64,000 bases of DNA from Chlamydoabsidia padenii (lineage: Eukaryota; Mucoromycota; Mucoromycetes; Mucorales; Cunninghamellaceae). The notes below the pieces were generated by a model that did no database searches, was not told the DNA's origin, and saw only the letters and a program-made list of their open reading frames with translations. Both the position numbers and the translations under genes were made by a program. Below are positions 21,047-33,568 of this stretch, piece after piece. Location of the stretch: assembly GCA_025330725.1 (NCBI GenBank), contig JAIWND010000010.1, positions 806,001 to 870,000 on the forward strand, in the 5' to 3' direction. Numbering within the stretch: position 1 is the first letter of the stretch; each line of letters begins with the position of its first letter.

Positions 21047-24000
21047 CTAAAACAGGCCAACCACTTTTCCATCTTGATCCAAATCCACATCATAGAAGCA
21101 GGGACGGGTGGGAAGACCAGGCATGGTTTGCATAGCACCACAGAGGGGATACAAAAAGCCAGCACCGACAGAGGCACGGATATCACGAATAGGCACAGTG
21201 AATCCGGTAGGAGCACCCTTGAGTTCAGGGTCGTGGGAGAAGGAATACTGTGTCTTGGCCATACAGATAGGAAGGTTACCAAAGCCTTGACGTGTATACA
21301 CTGCAATCTTTTCCTTGGCCAAATCGGAGAGTTCGATTCCATCCGCACGGTAGATTTCCTTGCAAATGGTTTCAATCTTGGCTTCAATGGGTTGGTTCAC
21401 ATCATACAAAAACTTGAATTCCTTGTCCTTGGCACAGGCACTGATCACCGCCTTACCCAGATCGACCGCACCCAGACCACCACGTGCCCAATGATCACAG
21501 CTGACAGCATCATCCGCACCAGCCGCAAGCGACGCCTTGCGAATCAATTCCATTTCAGCATCGGTATCAGAGGAGAATTGATTGACCGCCACCACCACAG
21601 AGACACCAAACTTTTTGGCATTTTCGATATGACGGGCCAAGTTGGTGCAACCTTTTTCCAAAAAGTCGAGGTTTTCTTCGGTGTAAGCATCGGGTAAAGG
21701 TTTGCCGGCAACAACATCAGGTGCACCACCATGCATTTTCAAAGCACGCACTGTGGCAACAAGGACCACACAGTCAGGAATCAATCCAGATGCACGACAC
21801 TTCATGTCAAAGAATTTTTCCATACCCATCTATATATAGATACCAATATATATATAAATACATGTTCAATAGATTGTTTATTCTTATCCTTGTCACTTAC
21901 ATCAGCTCCAAAACCGGCTTCTGTCAAGCAATATCCAGGTTGCATAGAGTCATCACCTTCATCAGTACCTGCCAACTTGAGAGCAATCTTATCGGCCAAA
22001 ATAGAAGAGTTTCCAGAAGCTAAAAGAGAAGAAGAATGACAAGTTTAGCACAAGTTCTTTTTGTTTCATTTTTATATATAGACTTACCAATGTTGGCAAA
22101 AGGACCAGCATGGACCAAAACAGGAGTACCTTCCAAAGTTTGCATCAAGTTGGGTTTGATAGCATCCTTCATCAAGACAGTAAGAGCACCACCAATACCA
22201 ATATCGTCAGCAGTAACAGGATCACCAGACTTTGAGCTAGCCACCACCATATTGCCAAGACGCTGACGCATATCTTGTAAATCTGTCGTCAAAGCAAGTA
22301 CAGCCATCACTTCACTGGCAACAGCAATATCAAATCCAGTTTCGCGTACTTGTCCTTTTTCAGTAGGATTTTGTCCGACAGTCATCTTGCGCAAGAATCG
22401 GTCGTTAGTATCCATCACACGTTGCCAAGTAATAGTAGTAGGGTCGATATCCAATCGGGCAAATTGTTTGATTTCTTCTTCGGTCAAATCATTAGGTTCA
22501 GTCTTGTTAATGCCAAGTTTCTAGTATAAGATAGACAAAGTGAGTGACTTGTTCCCTTTTTTCTATTTGCATGTATACGTACCTGGAGGCGTTTCACCAT
22601 AACAGGAGAGAATTTGCGAACACCTTTCTTGGCAGGGCACAAACGGTTGAATAGGCCCTTGTCGGTTTGAGTGTTTTCGTGGAACATACGAGCATCAATG
22701 GCGGCAGCTAAAAAAAAAAGGGGGGGGGAGGTATTAGTAAGTTAAAGTTTCGTTTAGCATGGATCAACTAACTTCTTACCGAGCAGATTGTTAGCAGCAG
22801 TAACAGCGTGGATATCACCAGTCAAATGCAAATTGAATTCATCCATGGGAATCACTTGAGAATAACCACCACCAGCAGCACCACCCTTGATACCAAAGGT
22901 AGGACCTTGAGATGGTTGACGTACACAAGCATAAGTAGCCTTTCCAAGATGAGCACCCAAAGCTTGGGCCAATCCAATAGTAGTCGTAGATTTGCCTTCA
23001 CCAAGAGGGGTAGGTGTAATACTAGATATATATAACAAGGTGTTAGTATTTCATTTGGATATTAAACACAATCTCTCTCTTTTTTTTTTCGCTTACCCAG
23101 TAACAACCACGTAGTTACCATCCTTACGGTGGTTCAATCGTTTCAACACATCAAGATTGATCTTGGCCTTGTGAGCACCATAGAGTTCATACTGTAGTAT
23201 ATAAAAAGAGTGAAGGTTAATAATCGAAAAATATTGATTTTTTTTTTCCTATTCAACTTACTTCACTTTCAGTCAGACCAATTTCCTTGCAAAGAGTAGC
23301 CAAGTGTTTAGGATTTTGAGCCATGGCAATATCGATATCCGAAGGAACGGGTGTTTGAAGTGCAAGGGGAAGAGGAGTGATGTCACGTTTGCGGCTTAAT
23401 TCAAACCAGCGTTTGGCACTGAGGTAAGTGTTTTCCATCAACATGGCCACAGTCATAGGGCCGACACCGCCAGGGACAGGAGTAATGGCACTAGCTACCT
23501 TGAAAGCTTCCGCATATTCTACATCACCCACCCAGCGAATACCTGATTTCTTGGTGGAGTCTAAATAAAACAAAAAGAGTGTGGTTGGTTATTTTTTCCT
23601 CATCCACCCATTTTTCCATCCACATACCTTCAACAGCATTTGTTCCTACATCAATGACCACAGCACCGGGTTTAATCCAAGCACCTTTGATGAGTTCAGT
23701 TTGACCAATGGCAACAACGAGAATATCAGCTTTCTTGACCTAAATACATTAAAATATATTAGACCTAATCCGTGCCTGTGCGCACACCCACATTTTGTTT
23801 CCAGATCAACTTACGATTTCCTCAAGGTTTTGGGTTTTGGAGTGAGCAAGAGTTACTGTGGCATTTTCAGAAGTAAGCATGGATGCAACAGGGGACCCCT
23901 ATTTCAAAAAAAAGAAGGTGAGACATTACACAAATCACAGTTTTGATCACTTACAACAATATCACTGCGGCCAACAACAACAGCATTTTTTCCGCTGATA

Positions 24001-24741
24001 TCAACACCTAAATAAACAAGGAAAACATTAATATAAAGAATCACCAATTTTTTTTTTTTTTTTTAGTCCCCTTACCAGTTGATTTCAATAGAGTGATGAT
24101 TCCTTTGGGTGTGCAAGGCAAAAAGAGGGGTTCACCAGACTTCTTTGACAAGTTACCAATGTTAACAGCGTGGAAACTAGCGTATAATAATAATGCTGTC
24201 AGTCAAGTGTTGGAATATTTCACCCCACCCATCACTCTGTCAATTTACCCATCAACATCCTTCTTGTAATCAATGGCTTCAATAACTGCTGTTTCGTCAA
24301 TATGACTAGGTAAAGGCATTTGGACAAGGATACCGTGCACGTTCCAGGCATCGTTTAATTGCTTGACCTTGGACAAGAGTTCGATTTGACTGATACTTTC
24401 GGGAAGTTTTTCCGTGGTGATTTCAATACCGGCCTAAATAAAAGAGTTGGTCACTTGCAGTTATACTTTTTTATTATACTTACTTCTTTGGCAGCCTTAT
24501 CCTTCATTCGCACATAGATTGAAGAGTCTTCACGTCCACCGACTTGAATGATAGCAAGGTGAGGATTAAAGTGAGGATACTTGGCTTTGGTGTCAATGAT
24601 ATCTTGTTTGACTTTGCTGCGGACGTTTCTGTGGTGAGTGAAAAAAAAAAAAAAAAAAAAAGTTAAAGACAAGTTTTTGACATTTTCATGAAGATGTACT
24701 TACTGAGCCACGGCTTTGCCGTCAATAATGGTTGCTGTCAT
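21047..24741 (-). CDS. ADE3: Trifunctional C1-tetrahydrofolate synthase (cytosolic)
   Basis: One polypeptide interconverts one-carbon folates: methylene-THF dehydrogenase and methenyl-THF cyclohydrolase at the N-terminus, formate-THF ligase at the C-terminus. It supplies units for purines, thymidylate and methionine. Fourteen exons were placed: 24741-24704, 24628-24484, 24433-24249, 24176-24076, 24007-23955, 23898-23815, 23739-23628, 23560-23262, 23191-23097, 23021-22780, 22707-22583, 22520-22088, 22019-21901 and 21829-21047. They total 937 aa, the usual family length. The N-terminal domain shows the Y-x3-K catalytic pair (Tyr51, Lys55), GRSDIVGSP and PGGVGPMT. The ligase P-loop is PLGEGKST at 376-383. 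There is no mitochondrial presequence, so the cytosolic isoform is likely. Confidence 0.97.
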
Positions 24742-25396
24742 GCTGTAGGGTCGTGAGAGATAAAGAGAAGTAATGGAGAAGGAAGGTTTTGTTGTATGAA
24801 TAAAAGACCGGGTAAAAATGGATAAGCGTGGTAAAGCAAGTAGCATATACCAAGTGGGTGTAAAAAAAAAAAAAAAAACTGTTTTGAATGAAGAGAAAGA
24901 GATCCGGGATTTGAAGCATCTGTTTTTTTTCCTAGGTACTTTGAAATTCCGCCATTTTTAACATTGAGTGATTTATGCTACAATCTTATATGTCTATGAG
25001 AAAAAGACATTAATGTGGGTTAAATTGGCGTATGATTAATGCTTTGTTGCAGATCCTACCCAAAAATGGTTCTGATGCGGGAAGCATAACAAATGCAAGT
25101 GTGGCATATGAGAAGTCTGCATATCTTCAGGGTATCGAAACGCACAAAATTTGACAGCTGGTCAGTGGTATGAGCCGATGATTCTCCCTCCCTCTGCAAT
25201 AGAAAGGGACAACTCATAAAAACTTGAATTATCCAAGTTAAGCAGTACGGGATTGATTTGTGGTATAATGGCTGGGGGACCACTTTTTATTGTTCTCATA
25301 GATGTTATTGAAGGAACGATCTGACGGATGACTTGACACCATCAACAATGGTAGGGGTGAGATTATTGGTGGTAAAAAGTGCACTAGGTACAGTAA

Positions 25397-25438
<42 letters not shown>

Positions 25439-26060
25439 TAAAGATTTTGCTGATGGAAATTTCTAACTGAAGGATTATTTTGTTTATATGATAGAATGGC
25501 TAGATAATCTTGGTGTCGCGACGATCTTCAAGATTGTATCCTCAATTCACTGAAGTAATATGTACTCAACTCAGGCAACCGGTTGAAAATGGGATCGGTC
25601 AAGTATAACAATCTACGTTAGTGTTTTAAATCCGTATGCATGGCATTGAAGCTCTTTATGGTGGGTATGTCGGCACAACTAGTGCACACTTCGGTTAGGT
25701 TTTGTCTTTTTATATATATATACTACTAGTTTTATTTTATTACTCTTTGATATCACCTTTTTATTCCACTCCCTTTAGTATAGCCATTACCCTCCCCCTT
25801 TCTCTTTTGACTACTCAGGTAGCCATGATTGTTATTATCTGTATATTTGATCCATCACACACTATTATGAACTTTTACATTATCAATAAAGTAACTTTTT
25901 ATTTGAAGATCATGCAGTAATTATACTAACTGAAAAACAACCTTAAACAGGGGCACATGAAGAGGGACGGGATTTTAAAATAATGGTGACGGTATGAATG
26001 TTGAAAAGGACCCTTCTTACGATCAAGGAAATATCTTGTAGTCTTGACAACCACAACATT
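24742..26060. other. Intergenic, promoter of C1-THF synthase and low-information sequence
   Basis: TTGAAATTCCGCC at 24941-24953 lies about 200 bp upstream of the C1-THF synthase start. A 37-A run occupies about 25400-25436. At 25968-26003 lies GACGGGATTTTAAAAT followed by AATGGTGACGGTATGAATGT, nearly repeated at 28397-28432. Short ORFs here have no recognisable content. Confidence 0.5.
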
Positions 26061-26300
26061 TTAATATGAGGTATAACAACGATCCTGGCAACTATTTCGA
26101 ATGATGTAGCATTGAGCACCCTGTGTACAACTTTGAAAGTCCAATTGACACTTTTTCTGGCAATCTTCAAATGTTGCAGTAACCACATTCAGTGCGAGAC
26201 AAAAAGTCAACAGAATTAAGAATTTGGTGTTCATCTATGACAAGAAATAATAGCAATTAGGAATAAAGTGAATCAAAAGCTATGAATAAAAACTTACCAT
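26061..26300 (-). CDS. Small secreted Cys6 peptide with twin CX3C motifs
   Basis: The model has an exon of just the ATG (26300-26298), a 63-nt intron with GTAAGT donor and CATAG acceptor, and a second exon 26234-26061. This gives 58 aa; if the first ATG is only leader, the second exon itself starts with ATG and gives 57 aa. Residues 1-20 or so form a classic signal peptide ending VVTA. The mature ~37-residue peptide has six Cys in the near-symmetric pattern C-x3-C-x6-C-x5-C-x6-C-x3-C. Paired C-x3-C motifs suggest a disulfide-stapled helical hairpin (alpha-hairpinin-like fold). A TATAAAA box lies 67-73 bp upstream of the first ATG. Function is unknown; an antimicrobial, inhibitor or signalling role is possible. 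Confidence 0.7.
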
Positions 26301-26366
26301 AGTAGTGTTGAAAATCAGTGGTAAGAAGGAAGATAAAGAGAAATTCATCCACACCAAATCGTCATG

Positions 26367-26373
26367 TTTTATA
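26367..26373 (-). promoter_or_regulatory. TATA box of the small Cys6 peptide gene
   Basis: Read on the - strand this is TATAAAA, about 70 bp before the start codon at 26300. Position and sequence fit a TATA element. It supports the view that the short ORF is a transcribed gene. Confidence 0.5.
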
Positions 26374-26984
26374 ACTGCAACAAACTATGTGCCGCATTAT
26401 TGCCATAACAAATGGAAAGGATTAGCTCTGATATCATATGAAAACTTTATGCACTACGGATAGAGATCGGCACAAGCATCATGTTTATGATAGAGAGGAA
26501 AGAATTTATGAAGAGAAGAAAGAGAAACAAGTATTACAACCGATGAGGTACAGCACATTCATGCACTGGAGAGATTCAGGGGGAATCATTAATAAGTGCG
26601 CTATGCATGAGATCGGGAAGAAATAACTCCGATGGCAGGTTTGACGTTTAAACGCCGATCGACACCAAAAAAAAAAAGAGAGAGCATCTCTCTCCATTTT
26701 TATCTAAACACACTTTTCTTTTTTTCAAATGCCAATCTAGCACATACATGACACTCCTACGATTATTAGCAAAGCAACAACAAAAACATATAGTATGCTG
26801 TACTATATTCATTTTCTGTCAAGGTGGGTAGATATATACAGTATATCTTTTTTTTTTTTTTTTTTTTTTTTTTTGGCGGGGACAAATCATTTTTTGAAGG
26901 GGGCACATCTTTTTCCCACAATAAATCCAATATTCAAATACCGGCTTCTAGTATTTAATCCCCGCTTTTCATAATCTTCCATTA

Positions 26985-27353
26985 GGGGTTTGCTACGGAC
27001 ACAGAGGGATTTCGCACGTAGACTTTTTTCAAAGATTGCAGGATTTGAAAAAGTGGATATATCACCAATCATGGTAGAGTCAAACAAAGTGCATAGTCCA
27101 GAAGATAAAAGAGGGTGAGTCGTTGTAAAAGAAAAGAAAGGAGGAACAACACCAATGAAACCTGTAATTCATGCAATATGTAAATGCCGACATATGTGGG
27201 AACTTAATTTTTCCCTTCACTGGCCACATTTCTGTGCCGATTGTTTATCGTTTGCAGATAATTGTACCCTCATCTAAATCCCTGTTATATTAATAAAGAG
27301 TGTAGCTGTTCCCACGTTTGGTGCGAAATCCCTACGTGTCCGTAGCAAATCCC
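26985..27353. mobile_element. 369-bp non-autonomous TIR element with 8-bp target duplication
   Basis: The left end GGGGTTTGCTACGGACAC, followed by AGAGGGATTTCGCAC, is repeated inverted at the right end as GTGCGAAATCCCTACGTG then TCCGTAGCAAATCCC. That is about 33 bp of near-perfect inverted repeat. Both sides are flanked by the same 8 bases, TTCCATTA (26977-26984 and 27354-27361). An 8-bp duplication fits hAT-type or similar transposases. The interior has no convincing coding sequence, so this is a MITE mobilised in trans. Confidence 0.8.
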
Positions 27354-27789
27354 TTCCATTACATAGACACACAACTGTTAATGTTGTATATTTACCACTT
27401 CACCTTATATATGTTTTTTAATCATCTATATGTAATGCTATATATATAAATATCTTTATTTTATCTGGGTGTCTTTTATTCATTTTTATATGTACTATAT
27501 GTGTTTCCACTGTCTATATGTATAGCTACTATCTTTACCGCCTGCATTGACCAGTATTGCAATGTATCGATCGGCGTCACCATTGTTTATATGTCCGCCA
27601 TCGTGGCACCAGTAGCAGATCTATATAAATTTCAACATTGCGGTATTGACCTGTAGCTACCCATAATCATTATATCCAACAATACAGACAAAAGTCAATT
27701 TGGGATGACAAAAAGGTATCAAAGTCGTTTGCATGAATTTCGAGATATGAAGGAGTATTTGTCTGGTTCCTCTTCGTACCTTTTTTTTT

Positions 27790-27960
27790 CTTATCTTACA
27801 AAGGTCAGGTAAAAGTCATCGCCAGTCTGAACTGACTGACACAAGGGTCTTGGGGCTTGGGTTTTGCGGTGACTCATGTTGGCAATATGCTATAGTGTCC
27901 ACATCGCCACTTTAATCATTAGCATATGTTGACAATTGAGCGACTAGTGCTCTTACCAAA
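27790..27960 (+). mobile_element. Partial copy of the 258-bp MITE family
   Basis: Shares GGTCAGGTAAAAGTCATCGC, GGTTTTGCGGT, TATGCTATAGTGTCCACATC, GCCACTTTAATCATTAGCAT and AATTGAGCGACTAGTGCT with the complete element at 56214-56471. Both terminal inverted repeats are missing or degraded. Confidence 0.7.
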
Positions 27961-28533
27961 TCTTAGTACATAGGGAATCAAGGGGGAGCGGGATTTTTCA
28001 AACTAACTGTACCACCATATACGGGGTTTTCCTGTGCCCCACTGGGCGCACCGTCTTTTTCATCGACTGTCGTTCTTGTATTGTTTATTGTTGATACAAG
28101 AAGTTCCGTCGTGGTTGCCGATCTTTCTAAAAACCGTGCGTTTTTTTTTTTCGGCGAGTGTCGAAGTTTTGTTATATAGGGTCGTATCAGTGCGCAATGT
28201 TCTTTTCCCGCCACAAACACCAATCAATTTGAGGAACCCAAAGGACAAGACAAGTTTCACTGAATTAATCAATGATGCCGGCCTTATCTACTGATGGATT
28301 GTTCTAACATGGTAATAGATGAAGAAAAGTTTCTATCTGTGTTAGAAGCCATATTTATTTTAAAATCCCACCTAAATACTCCACTCAATATGAAGAGAAG
28401 CGGGGTTTTAAAATGATGATGGCGGCATGAATGTCCTTAGCATAATTTATACTTTTTCGATTTTTAATTAAACTTTATTTACACAGAAAAACAAATAAAA
28501 AATACTAATCTAAATCCCATAAATGTCCTATGA

Positions 28534-31500
28534 CTAATACACCATCGTTTGTGCCTTGCCATCTTGAATCCAAATACACCCAGAAGCCACCGCATGCGCC
28601 TTTTCGTCATCATCATCAGGTAAAACCGGCAAGAGATCTTCAAATTCATATCCACGGACCCATCGACGCCAAGCTTCAAGATATCCCAATTCCAAATGTT
28701 TTGTCCATTTCTTCGTATCAAACAACGGACTGGCTTCGCGCGATAAAAACAATTGACGACGCAGATCAAGCGCTTCATTCGCACCGTTGGTAGCCCAATG
28801 GACGGCCTTTTCTTCATAGGCAGATTCATCCGGTACGACCATGGCATGACCAAACCCTGTGGCGTAAGCAATACTGGCCCCGACCCGCGAGCACATCTTG
28901 TGGACATATTTAGGCCAAGTGATCACTGGGGTGCCTGACCATAAGATATCCGCCGCCGTGGTATGAGCATTGCATTCGGGAGTGTCCAAAAATATATCCG
29001 CCACACGACCTCGATGGATATGAATGTGTTTGGGTGCCACATCGGTAAAGACCACACGAGAAGCTACATTGGCGCCCGCCCAGTCGTTGGCCCATTGTCG
29101 TAGATGCACTTCACCCGCCGGTGGGAATCGCAAGAGCCACAGTATGCTGTTTGGTACACGGGCGAGAATTCGGAGCCAAAGTCTAAAGGTGGCCGGGTCG
29201 AGTTTATACAGTTGGTTAAAGTTGGCAAAGATCACCACGTCGTCAGGAAGATCGGGGAACACCTCCCGTCGCATGATTTGTCGTTTCAGTTCTTCTTGTT
29301 CCCAAAGGGTTAATTGTTCTTGTCCACCGTCATTTTCATTGTATTCCCTTTTTTCATCTTGTTGTTGTTGATGATCTTCTTCCCGGAATCCTTGTTTATG
29401 GTCATTGACAAAATATGAGTAGGGCATGTAAATGAATTTTTCCGTATACACCACATCGTCCCGTTTTGATTCCGGATCCAAATCACCTTCAAGATCACCA
29501 CCACCACCAAGTTGTTGTTGTTGCTGTTGCCGCCATTGTTCACAAGAAACCGTAGAAGGAGGACAGACAATAGGATCAGCAATAATGTAATCGGTCCAAC
29601 CACCACCCAAAGTACCAGCAAACCCCATAAACGAACATTGGACAGGACATGGACGAGCAGCAAAGATTTCATTCCTTGCCCCTTTTGTATAACCATTCAA
29701 ATTCACCAACACATGGATCCCATCTTGTAAAATCTTGTCGACGATTTGTTGATGATGTGGCCAGGTCGAGACGTCGATAAAATGTTCGGCTTCACGTTCG
29801 ATTTTGAGTCGGTAAGGAGATTGGTCACTTGGTGTGGTCGCATAACAAAATACCTCGAACCGTGCCCGGTCGTGGAAGCCAAAGATGGATTGCATCAGGT
29901 GAGAGAGTGGATGATTGTTAAAGTCGGATGATACATAACCTATCCTTAGTCGTGGTTGAGGTGGAGGTGGAGGTGGATAGACGTGAGTTGGGAGCCATGA
30001 TTGCCCGTTATTGCCCGAGGCCAAGGTTGCATGACTGATCCTGAGTGCGTTACGGTGTGAGATGAGTCGGACTTGGCGTGCTGTTAATGGATAAGTAAAA
30101 GTATGGAATGGTAAAACAGTCGGCACAGGAGGAGGTGTGCTGGCTAATCCATTCCCGGCTCCATTTTCAGGTGATAATAATGGTCGTGCATATGTGAGCT
30201 TGTCTTGAGCTGATACTTGAGTGATCCGATGCCATTGTCGATAGGTTTCTTGTATCGTATTACCAAAGGAATCCAGATACCATTGTCGTTGTAATCGTCG
30301 AGTCAAACGTTCCACCACACGCACAATCCATCCGCCTTCATTTATTTGATGTTGTGATGATTCGTTGTTTTGCTGGAGATAACAAGTCAATCGCTGATGC
30401 CATATTTTGACTTGTTGATGTTCCGCTGATGATGATTCTTGTAACCCTGCTGCTTTGAGCCATAATCCCACCATTCGATTAATTAATCCATTCACCCACG
30501 AAGAAAAAGGACAAGTACCGATTTGTTGTTGTTTGATCACACCTTGACCCCAATGAGCACCTTGTTCCAGCTGTTGTTCGACAATTTCCACCAATCGGCC
30601 CATCCATCCCTGATTCTTTCCTAGTGTTGTCGTTGAGAGGTGTTGGCGAGGTAAAGGGATCCATTGACCAAAATCGTTCACCATCCCCGGTTCGCGTTCA
30701 CCGAAAGTCACACCCATAGCCATGATTGTAGTCTTTTCTTTATCATCATCAATGGGCATCACCATCTTTGTTGCACATGTAGGAGTTGTTGTAGGTGTTA
30801 AATAGACATAACCACGGCCACGCCAATCACAGACACCACCGAGAGCATTAATCAAACCACAGACCGCATCGACAAAATCAGGATTGACATGCACCGCCCT
30901 TTGATACCATTGGATCGAATCTTGTACTCGTCCCATATCCTTGATCGCATTACCAAGATTCGCCAAAGCAACATCAAATCGAGGATTATATTCCACCGCC
31001 TTTTCATACATTGTCACTGCTTCCGTTAGATGGCCCATGTCTTTTAAAAGTGAACCCAAGTTGGTATAGAGATGAGGATGCCTTGGATCCAATTGTAGTC
31101 CATACATATAATATTGCATTGCCAACATGGTGCCTGATAATGGAGGTATTGCTGGTAAATTGTTGTTGTTCAATGAGGAGGAGGATGTGATGGGTGGAGA
31201 TAATCGAATGGCATGAGTGGTGATGGAAGCTGGTAAATTACTGAGAATGATCCCCAAATTATTAGCAGTGGATGGACTTGGTTGCACCGCCAAACTAAGA
31301 TAATATAATGGTAAGAGTAGAGCTAATGTCGGTAGTTGTTCCTTTTTTGCCAATTCCGCCGCAGCCAAAGCCAATGCAGGTGTAGATGGATTCATCAGAT
31401 CTTGAAACAATTTCGCCAAAGTCAGCAGGATGGTGGATGTGGTTTGATTGGATTGTTGAATGATGTTTGCCGAGGATGCTTGGTTGGTATTGGAGTTTCT

Positions 31501-33359
31501 CTGTTGTTTATTGATCCGTTGACTGGACCGTCGTCTGGGTGGTATAGTGTGTTTATTAGATGATGACAGTAGGACAGATGCAATAGATGGTGATGATTGT
31601 TGAAGCTGGATTTTTGTTGAACCTTTGTTAGTTGTTGATGATGATGATGATGATGATGTGACAAGTCCGGGGAATACACCGCCAGTGGATGCAAAGGCGA
31701 TTTGTGTGATTCGAAGTGCTTGGTCAGGTTGAAGTAAGATCACAGATAACCCACCATTGCTTGTAGTAGTAGTAGTAGTAGAAGAAGAAGAAGATGTGGC
31801 GAGACATACCGTGGCCAAGAGTTGTACGACTGATGCCCACCCCATTCCTCCAAAGACAAGATCCAGACCTTTTTCATATTCCGTCCTGGCACCCAAGATA
31901 TCCCCTAATGCATATTTGAGATTCCCTTTTGCATAAAACAAGTTTTGAAGTCGTGGTAGTTGATGCACGGGCAACTCATCAGGCAATCGGATTGGTGATT
32001 TCTTGGTCGAGAAGAAGTGTTGTTCCACATATTCACATACCGCCAAAGCTTCTTTATATCGTGGTGGACCCCCTTTCTTGCCCTAATATAATCAAATAGT
32101 ATTGGTACAAAGTCGTTTTCCTTCTTCTTTTACTTACATCAGAAGCCATAGAATGATCTTCATTGATTTCACCACCACTTGTTTTGTTATTGTTATCTGC
32201 CACTGAGCATAAGACACCTACAAGATTCTCCACCGCATCCCAATACCCTGGCCTGAGTTGGACAGCTTGATACCACCAATGTTCCGCTTCGCTTGTTCGA
32301 CCCAAAGACCGCAGTGTGGTGCCAATATTGCTCATTGCTTCAACATAATGAGGATCTTGATTTAATATGAGGTGATTGTACCTGAGAGATTGTTGATAGT
32401 CCTGGTGGGTGTAGTAAACACACGCCAATAGGAGTAACGTCGGCAGGTGGTGCGGGAACGTATCGTGTAATGAATGCAACACAGTGAGTAGGAGTGGGTG
32501 TTGTGGTGATTGAGCATACAAGTTGTGAGCATACTGGAGGATATTTTCGCGCCATTCTTCTCGAGATTCCGCACTAGCATAAGGTGGTAAAATTAAAGGT
32601 GAATGGTGGTGTGTTAATGTTGATGAGGATGATGGTGCCGAGACAGTGATTGATGGATCAGCAATGGATGACATGAGTTGATTGAGTTGATGTGTAGCCC
32701 TTGATCTTGGTGAAGCTAGATTGATTGCTGATTGTTGTGATAGTGCAGGTGGAACTATATGGTGTGATATAGATGATGAGGATGGTTGTGATCCTAGTAA
32801 ACCAGGTGTTGGGTCTAATAGTATTGTTTGTTGTTGATTCATGTCAAATGCTGGTTGTGATGCTGGGTAATGTGGTGCTACACCAAGTGCTGGATTATTA
32901 GTTTCAATCGACGAGTCGTAAAGATGATGATGATGAAGTTGAAGTCGTTGATAATTGGATTGTTGTTGCGCCATATAATGCTGTTGCATTATTTGCTGTT
33001 GTTGTTGACGCATAGATGAAACCGCACTAAGTTGATGTTGATGGTGACGTTGATGATGAGAATAAGCTTGTTGTTGATCCTCCATTGGTTGAATAGGTTG
33101 TCGATCCACTTGAGCCCTTGGTGAAAGATACTGTTTACTAGCATCGTAATAATGATTGACCCACCCATTCGATCCTTCGTAGTAGTAACTTGCTAAAGTT
33201 GGTGATTGTGGTGGAACCATGATCGAAGGAAGATAACAATGTTGCTGTGGTTGTTGTTCATGTATGGCTGGATGATGTAGATTATCTATGGTTGGTAAAT
33301 AATCATTCCTTGGTGGTGGTAAATCTGGCCTTCGTGCATGGTATTGATATTGCTGATAT

Positions 33360-33391
<32 letters not shown>

Positions 33392-33536
33392 GTGCTGTTG
33401 GTGCTGTTGGTTCTGTTGGTTCTGTTGGTGCTGTTGATGCTGTTGATGCTGTTGATGCTGTTGATGCTGTTGTTGTTGGTGTTGTTGTTGGTGTTGTTGG
33501 TGTTGTTGTTGGTGTTGTTGTTGGTGTTGTTGTTGG

Positions 33537-33568
<32 letters not shown>

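Larger units (their letters stand above)
26301..28533. other. Gene-poor region with transposon-derived repeats
   Basis: Holds a T run of about 28 near 26848, a 369-bp TIR element (26985-27353), a partial MITE copy (about 27790-27960), and the 3' flank of the O-GlcNAc transferase gene. Short ORFs on both strands at 26.4, 26.9 and 28.0-28.3 kb overlap repeats or lack recognisable content and are not called. Confidence 0.5.

Noticed and set aside
21074..21697. 207-codon + strand ORF opposite C1-THF synthase
   Set aside because: Antisense shadow created by codon bias of the real gene; no recognisable domain.
26887..27087. 66-codon minus-strand ORF
   Set aside because: It runs across the left end of the 369-bp TIR element and its flank, so it is a chance frame through repeat sequence.
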